A stretch of 64,000 nucleotides of DNA from Saussurea involucrata (Eukaryota; Streptophyta; Magnoliopsida; Asterales; Asteraceae): NCBI GenBank assembly GCA_033807775.1, contig CM066326.1, positions 47,855,617-47,919,616 of the forward strand, in the 5' to 3' direction. The notes beneath the pieces are model-generated. The model was given only the letters and a program-made list of their open reading frames with translations. It was not told where the DNA came from and searched no databases. The first letter of the stretch is position 1, and the number at the start of each line of letters is the position of its first letter. This document shows, one piece after another, positions 55,355 through 64,000 of the stretch. A program made the position numbers and the translations under genes.

Positions 55355-56318
55355 TGTTGATCCAAACCCTCAGTGATTTGATAATGACTCTTTAAGAAAC
55401 ACTTAGTGAAAATTGTAAGTAGACAATATGTATTAGAGTTTCACTATCACTGATAAGTACTATGTCTCTACAGTACCGCTGATAGGAAACTCACGCTCTT
55501 TAAGTTAGACATTCAGCGAGCCTGTTCATCAGCAAGCTCTGAGCCTGTTCAGTCTTGTTGATGATCGCTGATAGTGTTAGTTGTTTACTTATGATCCATG
55601 AAGACAAGTTTCACGTCAACAAATGTTCTACGCTGAAGTCGAAGATCAAGCCAAAGAACCACCGATAAGTCTACTAATGAACTGATGCGGAAATCAGCAA
55701 AGCCAAGACCTGTCCACTCAACGTGAAGTTTCAAGTAGAAGACTTCAGCGATCGCTGAGCTTTGTCACTCGCTGATAAAGTACTGTTCAACGAACGCTGA
55801 TCATGAAGTCTTCCTTTACAAGTTACTTTTGTCTTACCCCCTTGCACGTCTCCGTACGAACTGTCAGAATGGACATCCCTTTTGTTCAGAATCGTACAAC
55901 CAACTCTGATTCTACACTGTTCATCATGCGGCTACTAGGTTGTCAACAAAGGTCAAACCATGCAACCAATCAACTGCTACCACGTGTAAAGTTGTACTGC
56001 TGTGTATTAAATGCATGCAGTATATAAGAAGAACCCTACTTCAAAAATGAAGTGCTCGGCCCATCTTCTCTCTACTATCTTTGTGTTAGAATATTATACT
56101 TAATATTCTCATCTTTTTTCTTACTTAATTCTAGTGCAAAAAAACTAAGTGTTCTCTTAACTTGTTTAGATTAGGTTTAATCCTTAATCTTGTTCCGCAA
56201 CAAGTTGTAAATTGTTTGATTTATATCAATAAACAATTTAGAAAAGTAAAATCTGTGTGTTTGTATTCAACCCCCCCCCCCCCCCTCTACAAACTTGTAT
56301 AACCCTCCGGGACCAACA
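55355..56318 (+). repeat. 3' LTR of Sirevirus A
   Basis: 964 bases from TGTTGATCC to GGGACCAACA. It has a 14-16 base C run near 56271 and the palindrome CAGCGATCGCTG at 55746-55757. Confidence 0.94.
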
Positions 56319-56478
56319 CCAACTTTATATACCAAGGGCTTTAAGCCTAAAGCCCATGACCCACACACTCTAATCAAAGCCCATTTAGCATAAAAGGCTT
56401 TTACAAACAAATAAAGAAAACAATTATTTTTCTGTATATCACTTTCTATTTTATAGGACTTTTGGTCCTAACATAGTC

Positions 56479-56944
56479 TTTTGATTTAGACCAATACTGG
56501 GATCTGGCTGTCCACATTATCTGCCACTTGTTACCGGTTCATCGTCAAGCATACACACATCGCCCCAGATATTCTCATCCGGAGGGCTCGACGAGCTAAC
56601 TGAGTGGCACGAATTAGTCGTGCTATACTTGAAACTCTTTCATGTGCAAAATCATCGTCAAGAACTAAATCACCTCTAATTTCCAAAACAATTAGAAACA
56701 AGTACGCTTACATAACAATATGTTCATAATAACAGTACCTAAATGAAATGATGAACATACTTCACATAAGAATTCTCTTACCATCATCACAGTTCTTAAT
56801 TTATATATTTCCGTCAACTCTAAGACCATCCCATCTTAGTATTTCTACCCAATCTCACAAATCATATCTTAATTATCTCAGCTTAAGTCTAGGTATTTTC
56901 ACGATCATACCTAGTTCACTTAAACTAAAGCTCTGATACCAAAC
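56479..56944 (-). other. Leader of element F with primer-binding site
   Basis: Non-coding. CTTAAGTCTAGG (56882-56893) and GCTCTGATACCA (about 56930-56941), the primer-site complement, lead into the LTR. Duplicated at 2361-2826. Confidence 0.8.
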
Positions 56945-57489
56945 TGAAACACCCTGAAATTCACAATGAATTTAAACCTTAAATTTATCAGAGTTTAGCA
57001 CCACAATTTCAAACTTACAAAAATTTATTATAACAACCAGCTAATCTAATCCATAATCAACAGAAATAGATTATCATAGTTGTTCACAACATCTTTCAAA
57101 ATATCTCCTATAACACTAAATTCTCCATCACCAATCCAAAAGCACAACTCTAGTACTCCTCGACATTCATCACTTTGTATCCCATCCCGAGCTAGTACCT
57201 GGTAAGAAATGAAATGATTAGGCTTACGCCTAGTGAGAACATCCAATTTTCAAATCATAATCTTTATAAGCTTTGAAAACCAACTTTGTAAACAAAACAT
57301 ATAAATTAACCTGATCCCAACTTTCTTACCGTACACCTAGCATCTTTCGAGGACGGATATCCTACCTGATTCCATGAATATGACAACACTAGGTATGTCA
57401 TAGTATCTTGTTCGAGAGCGCCACTACGAATCACCAAGGATTCTAGTTTAGGCTCATATCCAAGAAATTACAATTTAACCAAGCCTATT

Positions 57490-58290
57490 TCTTGATGTGG
57501 AAGTAGGAATAGCAATCATCCTTACCTATTCCTCATCTTCCAATAGGAAACGGAAATAGCAATTCTTCCTTGCCTATTCCTCCTCTTCAAGGATACATGG
57601 GAATAACAATTATCCTTGCCTATTCCTCCTTTTCAATGATACACGGGAATAACAATTATACCTTGCCTATTCCTCCTTTTTAAGGATACACGGGAATAGC
57701 AATTATACCTTGCCTATTCCTCCTTTTCAAGGATACACGGGAATAACAATTATACCTTGCCTATTCCTCCTTTTAAAGGATACACGGGAATAGCAATTAT
57801 ACCTTGCCTATTCCTCTTTTTCAAGGATACACGGGAATAGCAATTATACCTTGTCTATTCCTCCTTTTCAAGGATACATGGGAAAAGCAATTATACCTTG
57901 CCTATTCCTCCTTTTTAACGATACATAGGAATAGCAATTATACCTTGCCTATTCCTCCTTTTTAAGGATGCACGGGAATAGCAATTATACCTTGCCTATT
58001 CCTCCTTTTCAAGGATACACGGGAATAGCAATTATACCTTCCCTATTCCTCCTTTTCAAGGATACACGGGAATAGAAATTATACCTTGCCTATTCCTCCT
58101 TTTTAACGATACACGGGAATAGAAATTATACCTTACCTATACCTCCTTTTTAAGGATACACGGGAATAACAATTATACCTTGCCTATTCCTCCTTTTCAA
58201 GGATACACGAGAATAGCAATTATACCTTTCCTATTCCTCCTTTTTAAGGACACACGGGAATAGCAATTATACCTTGCCTATTCCTCCTTT
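57490..58290. repeat. Minisatellite, about 47-base unit, in the F LTR
   Basis: About 16 copies of a unit with CCTATTCCTCCTTTT, AAGGATACACGGGAATAG and CAATTATACCTTG, degenerating at both ends. LTR G has a few shorter relatives (60830-61070). Not CRISPR: units abut without unique spacers. Confidence 0.88.
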
Positions 58291-58639
58291 TTAATATGAA
58301 TAGCAATTCTACTTTGCATATTCATTACATTTCAATATGAATAGCAATTCTACTTTGCCTATTCATTACATTTCCTATCATGTCTGGGTATCAACTCAAA
58401 GCACATAACAACTCATCTCATACTCTCAATTGAGTTATAATTGTGTTCATACTGTTAAAATCACAATATATTTCGTTTTCATAAAATATTGGAACAGTGT
58501 AATATTACACAGACCGGAAAACTTATCCGGTAAACTAATCCGGAACCAAGTCCGGAAAATAGTCCAGAATCCTATCCGAAAACCAAATCCAGAACATCTA
58601 TCCGGAAAAACACCCGGAAATCCAAGGATCCGGTAACAT

Positions 58640-59070
58640 CCGGAGATATAACTTCTGAATATCTCCCTATGGAGATATAAATTCCGTATATCTCCCCACA
58701 GAGATATAACTTCCGGATTCCGATATCCCCCTCCGGAGATATAACTTCCGGATTCTGGCTATCTCCCCTCGAAGATATAACTTCAGGATTCTGGTATCCC
58801 CCTCCGGAGATATAACTTCCGGATTCCGGATATCTCCCTACGGAGATATAACTTCGGGATTCTAATATCCCCCTCTGGAGATTTAACTTTCGGATTCTGG
58901 ATATCCCCCCACGGAGATATAACTTCCGGATTCCTTTATCCCCCTCCGGAGATATAACTTCCGGATTCCGGTATCCCCACATAGAGATACAACTTCCGGA
59001 TTCCGATATCCCCACACGGAGATACAACTTCCTGATTCCGGTATCCCCACACGGAGATACAACTTCCAGA
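58640..59070. repeat. Second tandem array in the F LTR
   Basis: About ten copies of a unit of 40-48 bases with GGAGATATAACTTCCGGATTC and TATCCCC. The core TCCGGA and GATAT words are palindromic. Confidence 0.85.
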
Positions 59071-59547
59071 TTTCATTGATTTCTAACCTGTTTCGACTGA
59101 TTTCAGCTCAAAATTCATACAACCCTTTAATATCCAATTCTTAAATATCAGTAAGTTTACAAAACCATTTCAATACAATGATATATTTTATTAAAGCAAA
59201 ATAGGGTAGATGAACTCACCTGTGTAGATGCAAATCCGAAATCGGTACAAACTTTCTCAAGCTTTCAATCCCTTCTTGCTACTGAATCTGTATCCAATTG
59301 AACTCAGTTCTTCTTTCTCTCCTTTCTATTCTTTCTGGAACTGACTTTACAAACAAGATTGAGATAAAAATCTCAATTGTAGCCGACTCCCTTTCTTTAT
59401 ACAAAATCAACTATGCTTAATGACAAAATCAACCCCAAGGTTTTAATATTCACGAATAGCTTAAACTTTGGTCAATTACACTTTGAATCCTTCCATATCA
59501 AAATATAACATAACTTTGATCATGAAAATTCGGGGTGTTACACCTTC

Positions 59548-60215
59548 TGTTCCATAAAGTATAATTAGACACACAATTCCTGTTTTTCAATAATACAAAA
59601 CATCTTCAAACTTATAATCAACTCAAAATATGACTTATTACAAACCAAGAAATGTAAAATAAGTGCAAAACCCTTTAACTCTAGAGAGAACTATTACAAA
59701 ACTCTTTCTAATATGAAAAGAAAAGAGACGTTCATATGCACATAATTTGTAGAAAAAATGGTCTTTCAAACATTCTGATAATTGCTCCTTTATCCTTTAA
59801 CTTTTCACGAATTAAAACATATTCCTTGAACTTTATTTCCTAACACAACACATTTCAACACCCGCTTTCAATCTTCACTCCTGAATAAATCAATCATCTT
59901 TAACTTTGAGCAAAGAAAATTATGTTGATTTTTCCGAGAGCTTTTGTAAATATATAAGCAGTTAGTTCCGAAGAAGAAATCTTCAAAACCTTTAACATGC
60001 CAATACTAACCTTTTCTCGAACTTGATGAACATCAATTTCGATGTGTTTAGTACGTTCCGGATTATTGGCTATCTAAATAGCCGAACTATTATCACATAA
60101 CAGATTTACAGGAAGTAAATCATTAACCTTTAAATCATTTAAAATTTTGAGAACCTAAATAATTTAACAAAGAACCGAAGACATAACACTATACTTAGAT
60201 TCAGCAGAAGAACGA
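59548..60215 (-). mobile_element. Copia remnant H: 3' LTR, polypurine tract, RNase H end
   Basis: 59548-59860 is a 313-base LTR (TGTTCC to TTTCAACA) followed by the tract CCCGCTTTCAATCTTC (59861-59876). From there to 60215 the minus strand holds a decayed RNase H end, similar to C at 12172-12525. Solo LTR G then interrupts it, and H goes on at 62208. No intact frame. Confidence 0.75.
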
Positions 60216-62202
60216 TGAAACGTCCAAAACCCAGGACGAATTTAAACCTTAAAATTCCACAAAGTTAACCATAATTTCATCCAACTTTTATACATAAATG
60301 GAGAATTAGTAATGAGGGTTCACATACACAAATTGAACTTATCAAAACAACCTACTAACCTAATCCTAAACATTAAGATTAGATTATACTAGTTGTGTAG
60401 ACCATTCACCAAAACATCCTCGTATATGCTAACTTCTCCATTCATCACCAAAAATTGAGTATCAGATATCACTCGTCCCTTATCCCGCTATCACTTCCCC
60501 GAGCTCGTACCTGGTAAGAAATTTTAATTTGAAACGATTAGGCTCACGCCTAGTGAGAACATCCATTTTCAAATTAAAACGTTTATAAGCTTTGGAAACC
60601 AATGTAAACAAAGCGTATAAACAAACCTGGTTTGCCATCATTCTTACCGTACATATAAACATCTTGCGATGACAGGAACATACCCGATTCCATGAATATG
60701 ACTAACACTCAGTAAGTCATATCGTCACGTTCGAGAGCCTACTACGAATCATCAAAGATTCTAGATCATTACTTATGTCCAAGAAGTTAAAATTTACTTT
60801 ATGCCTATTTCATGGAGTGAAAGTAGAGATTACAATTTACTTTATGCCTATCTCTTACCTTCCCATAGAAATCAGGAGTTACGATTAACTCTCGCCTATT
60901 CCTAGATTCCTCATCACAATACGAAATGGGAATTACAATTTACTTTATGCCTATTCCTCATTTCTCATCACCTTACGAAATGGGAATTACAATTTGCTTT
61001 ATGCCTATTCCTCATTTCAGGTCAACGGGAATTACAATTTACTTTATGCCTATTCCACGTTCCAAATAATGCCAGTGCCTATTGATCCATTACACTCACT
61101 AGCATACGTGCATATTTACTCGTACGCACAAAACATTCCATATCATATTCTCAAGTGTCCCTCTTCGGCGACTTAGCACGGGGGTTCCGCTACCCGGTTA
61201 GCGGATGGGGTCAAGGGGCAGCGCCCCCAGAAGAATTTTAGAAAAACTTAACTAGATAACACATCCGGAAACTATATCCGGAAAAATCCCTTATCCGGAA
61301 CTATCCGGAAAACTCATAAATATCCGGAATATCAGAAGTATCTGGACATCATAAGTATCCGGAACATCCAAAGTATCCGGATACAATACTATCTGGTCAT
61401 TTGTCCGGAACTCATACCCGGAAACCATCAGAATCCGGAAACACATACAATCTGGATGGCGTCTGGAAACCAAAGTAATCCGGATGGTATCCGGTAACTA
61501 TTTATCCGGAAACTATATACTTACCGGATGATTCCACCCTTAACACTTTTACCGGACACTACCGATATGAAACTTACCGGACACTACAAACTTACCCGGA
61601 TACCTTCGACCTGCACACCAAAATCCAACCCATATCGATAATCGTCCAACTATCTCCTTATACAACTTAACCATAACTTTCCAATACTTCTAATAACTTC
61701 GATTTACTCATTAATTTGATAAAAGACGTAAAATTTCATGGAAGGATGAACTTACCAGGGATTTCACAGTCGATAAACAAAATAGAGATCCAACTTCACT
61801 TCTTGCCAAGAACCCAAATCAGGAACCTAATCACAGATAGAATATATCCATCAAACTGAAAAATGATTTGTCAAACAACTCCAAAACCCTTACCGATTGA
61901 ATTCAGCTCTTCCTTCTCTCTCTCTGCGAATCGACTTCAAAAAAAACAAAGGAATTGAGATGAATCTCAATTCAGCCGACCTCCCTATTAAATATCTGAG
62001 TTTTCACCATTTTACCAAATCAGACCCATACTAAGGTCTATTGTTGAAATTAACGCAAATTTTTACATTTCAACAATTTAGCCCAACTTCTTTAATTAAA
62101 ACACTTTCAACCATTCCGACAATTTGTTTAAAATAACACTTTCCTATTATTTTAAACATTCTTCAAAAATGTACAAAATTATGGAAAAGTCGAGATGTTA
62201 CA
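60216..62202 (-). mobile_element. Solo LTR G (gypsy-like) in copia remnant H
   Basis: A 1987-base LTR from TGAAACGTCC to GAGATGTTACA, with exact TSD AACGA (60211-60215 and 62203-62207). It has no internal region. It has ATTACAATTTACTTTATGCC repeats (60830-61070) and a TCCGGA cluster (61260-61500), as in the F LTR. It splits the H RNase H at the codons of SSAES. Confidence 0.9.
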
Positions 62203-62207
62203 AACGA

Positions 62208-62571
62208 GAAACAATATTATGTTTCTTGCTCCTCCATGAAATCATAGAACTACCAAGAAACAAACAATAACCAGAAACAGAGCGTCTAGTTGAAAGACAC
62301 TTACCCCAGTCAACATCAACATAAGCAGTTAAACGAAAACTATCTAACTTTGTAAAACTAACACCTTTATTGGGAGACATCTTCAAATACCTGAGAACCT
62401 TGATAGCTAACTTTAAATGAGAATGTCTCGGCGAGTGCATAAACTGACTAAGACAGTGCACAACAAAAGCAATATCCGACCTAGCTAGTAGCTAAAAGAT
62501 AAATCAACCTACCGATAAGCTTCTAATAACCTGTAAATTCAGACAACGGAGGATCTTTTGAACAATGATGC
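62208..62571 (-). pseudogene. Copia H reverse transcriptase/RNase H connection
   Basis: The minus-strand frame from 62461 reads MHCLSQFMHSPRHSHLKLAI, VLRYLKMSPNKG, YVDVDWGKCLSTRRSVSGYC and WRSKKHNIVSR, then joins SSAESK at 60215 once G is removed. Upstream codons (62571-62462) give DPPLSE and GRLIYLLAT with a stop and a small duplication. It is close in kind to C 12912-12619. It ends at an unrelated sequence near 62572. Confidence 0.88.
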
Positions 62572-64000
62572 ACACATCGTTAAACGCAAAACAATGTTTA
62601 AATTTATAAACCTAACGTATATTATTAAAGATGGTAAGTCGGGTTTCGTTCTTCTCAGGGAGTCAGTGGTTAAGCTAATGATTTATGTTAAACCGATTGC
62701 ACGTGTGTCACAAAGATTAACTACTTAATTAATCGATTAAGCTCAAAGATAACCTACCTAAAAACCGTAATCTAATTATTACAAATAACACTACTTCAAA
62801 AGATTTGGATTGAGAGTTATATTAAACTATTAAACAAATAAAAATTAAAACTTTACGACTAACGAAATAACATGAAAACAAATCAAAATTCAAAGCTAGC
62901 AATATTTGTCACATATCATTCGCCGTGAAAAATTGATAGAAACTTTATTTAAAACTAGAGAATCAATATCATCTCAATTTTATCAAAGAGATTCAATCAA
63001 ATACTTTCAAAAACCAATAATATGAAGAACAAACAAATCAAGCATTATTCTAAACAGAACTAAATTTAATAAATGCAATTTAATAAGAAGGTTACAGAAA
63101 AGAAACTTCAAACCTCTCTTGGATCAAAACCAAATCTTCAACCTCCAACAAGTAAAATCAATCTTTCATCGGAATTACTTTTCTTGAATCTCCAATCATC
63201 ATTCTTCATCGAAATTGAAAAGTATTTTATATAAAAAACTGGAACCAAAACAGCATCCTTTGGCTGCTACTGCTCCTCGATGATCTCCCTTCCACGACTG
63301 CCTCCTTTTTTTATAACACAAAAGCTACGCTAAGCCCTAAGGCAATGATAACTCTATTTTTAGAGTTATTATTTTTCCTTTTATTTTTATTTTCTTTTGT
63401 CAAATTTTAGCCTTTTTGCTTCTTAAATCACCCATTCTTGATAATATTCCCAAAATTGAGCAAAAAGAGTGAACCACAGTTTTTATAAACCATTTGGTAG
63501 ATTTTTACTGCACTTTCACGAAAATTCTGCAGTGAGTTGGAAAGTGCCCACTCCGGATCCCACTGGCGTGCCAAGAAGAAGACAAATGAAAATCAAATCT
63601 TAGCTTGGAAATCAGTCCTGGAAGAATAGCAAAGTTGGTGGCAGCAGAAGCATGGAGGAAAAATCAAAGCACGTCCCCTAAAAGATGGCCATCACATTAT
63701 TTTAATGAAACCAATGGTACTTAAAGCTTACTTTTTGGAAAAGGTAAAGTAACCTTGGGGTAATTGTCTACAAACTTGTGGAAAAAAGCCTTGCTCATGG
63801 GAAATAGATCTTATGTCTCCCACCTTGGTTTTTAGCCTCTAGTTAATTACCTATTTTTGTTTGGTCCAACCTTTCCTCTAAGTATATAAGGAGGTGTTGG
63901 ATTTCATTTATATCATCATCCATCTACCACACAATTAGTGCAAGTTATTTTTAGTTTTAGCTCTAGAATTTACTGAAGTAGTCTTTAATTTTATGCATTT
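62572..64000. other. No recognised gene; possible further LTR element
   Basis: AT-rich, no coding frame of note. The words GTCGGGTTTCGTTC and CAGGGAGTCAGTGG (62637-62672) recall the leader of plant Tat-type gypsy elements, which is a weak memory-based hint. TATATAAG lies at 63883-63890. Confidence 0.35.
63883..63890 (+). promoter_or_regulatory. TATA-like promoter near the right edge
   Basis: TATATAAG in an otherwise non-coding stretch, about 110 bases from the window edge. It could be an LTR promoter; the transcript would lie outside. Confidence 0.35.

Larger units (their letters stand above)
43508..56318 (+). mobile_element. Sirevirus-type copia element A with post-pol gene
   Basis: A 12811-base plus-strand element: 923-base 5' LTR, primer site, gag, pol, a 943-base spacer with a candidate promoter, a post-pol gene of about 4.2 kb, polypurine tract and 964-base 3' LTR. 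The TSD CCAAC is exact (43503-43507 and 56319-56323). LTRs differ by roughly 25 substitutions plus a 38-base deletion in the 5' LTR. gag has one stop and one frameshift, and pol has at least one stop and three frameshifts, so it is defective. Its architecture matches B. Confidence 0.95.
43336..56473. mobile_element. Solo LTR J, interrupted by Sirevirus A
   Basis: With A removed, 43336-43507 joins 56324-56473 into a segment of about 322 bases that starts TGTAGATCCC and ends GTCCTAACA. TAGTC flanks it on both sides (43331-43335 and 56474-56478). This fits a short solo LTR, probably copia by size, inserted in the F internal region. The right half is repeated at 2201-2355. Confidence 0.75.
42679..59542 (-). 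mobile_element. Gypsy-like element F, host of J and A
   Basis: The minus-strand remains are: a deleted 3' LTR fragment (42679-42999), polypurine tract, end of pol (43000-43335), and, beyond J and A, the leader (56474-56944) and a full 5' LTR (56945-59542). Most of gag-pol is gone. The pol end reads NWEAEEDLKNRYPHLF on the minus strand (about 43130-43060), like the chromodomain end of chromovirus-type gypsy pol, and then the tail FEDEI. The right flank CCTTC (59543-59547) has no partner because the left end is truncated. Confidence 0.75.
56945..59542 (-). repeat. 5' LTR of element F
   Basis: A 2598-base LTR from TGAAACACCC to GGGGTGTTACA. It contains two tandem arrays (57490-58290 and 58640-59070) and a TCCGGA cluster. 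No gene; a 151-codon frame (59027-58572) is a by-product of the second array. Confidence 0.85.

Noticed and set aside
57490..58290. CRISPR-like regular repeats
   Set aside because: Units abut and vary along their whole length, without unique spacers, and the setting is a plant LTR.
58572..59027. 151-codon frame with glycine, isoleucine and serine repeats
   Set aside because: Direct product of the tandem array in the F LTR; the period is not kept as a protein repeat.

Overview
This is a plant nuclear window, most likely from a eudicot and plausibly Asteraceae. The evidence is a DUF247 (UPF0481) gene of plant type, Ty1/copia elements primed by initiator-Met tRNA, Sirevirus-type copia elements, Ty3/gypsy-like LTRs of the TGTAACACCC/TGTAACGACC type and a tRNA-derived SINE. 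The species call is inference. The only host gene I recognise is one DUF247 gene, and it is broken. Nearly everything else is LTR retrotransposon, much of it nested, and boundaries below rest on LTR ends, primer sites, polypurine tracts and target-site duplications (TSDs) read from the sequence.

Layout. 1-3009 is a second, diverged copy of 53643-57115: the 3' part of Sirevirus A, its 3' LTR, half of solo LTR J, then leader and LTR start of gypsy-like element F. 3010-11355 is the DUF247 pseudogene, 5'-truncated exactly at that duplication edge, split by a solo LTR (K, 3221-4833, TSD ATGAT), frameshifted near 5085, and split again near its C-terminus by copia element E (5800-11303, TSD AGGCG). 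11697-42678 is an old minus-strand copia element (C). It was opened by three insertions: Sirevirus B (14573-28026, minus) inside its integrase, the non-coding LTR element L (28554-35225, minus, TSD CTTAC) inside its pre-integrase region, and gypsy-like element D (36653-40913, minus, TSD AAAGA) inside its gag. D itself carries a SINE (TSD TAACTACTT) and a probable foldback element.

42679-59542 is gypsy-like element F (minus). It contains copia solo LTR J (TSD TAGTC), which in turn contains Sirevirus A (43508-56318, plus, TSD CCAAC). 59548-62571 is copia remnant H (minus), split by solo LTR G (60216-62202, TSD AACGA). 62572-64000 holds no recognised gene; it ends with a TATA-like promoter.

How the parts work together. 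Sireviruses A and B each have gag, pol and then a very long extra coding region between pol and the 3' LTR. In both, this region starts with the same kind of N-terminal domain, continues with a coiled coil and an acidic stretch, and ends with a related C-terminal domain. Each is preceded by a plausible internal promoter (ACGT-core bZIP-type site, CCAAT box, TATA box) and contains an apparent intron whose removal keeps the frame. I consider this post-pol gene, with its own promoter and splicing, the best candidate here for a poorly described system. The gag/pol junctions of A and B also share a stop codon followed by a 3'-splice-site-like sequence. All pol genes carry frameshifts or stops, so no element looks autonomous as written.
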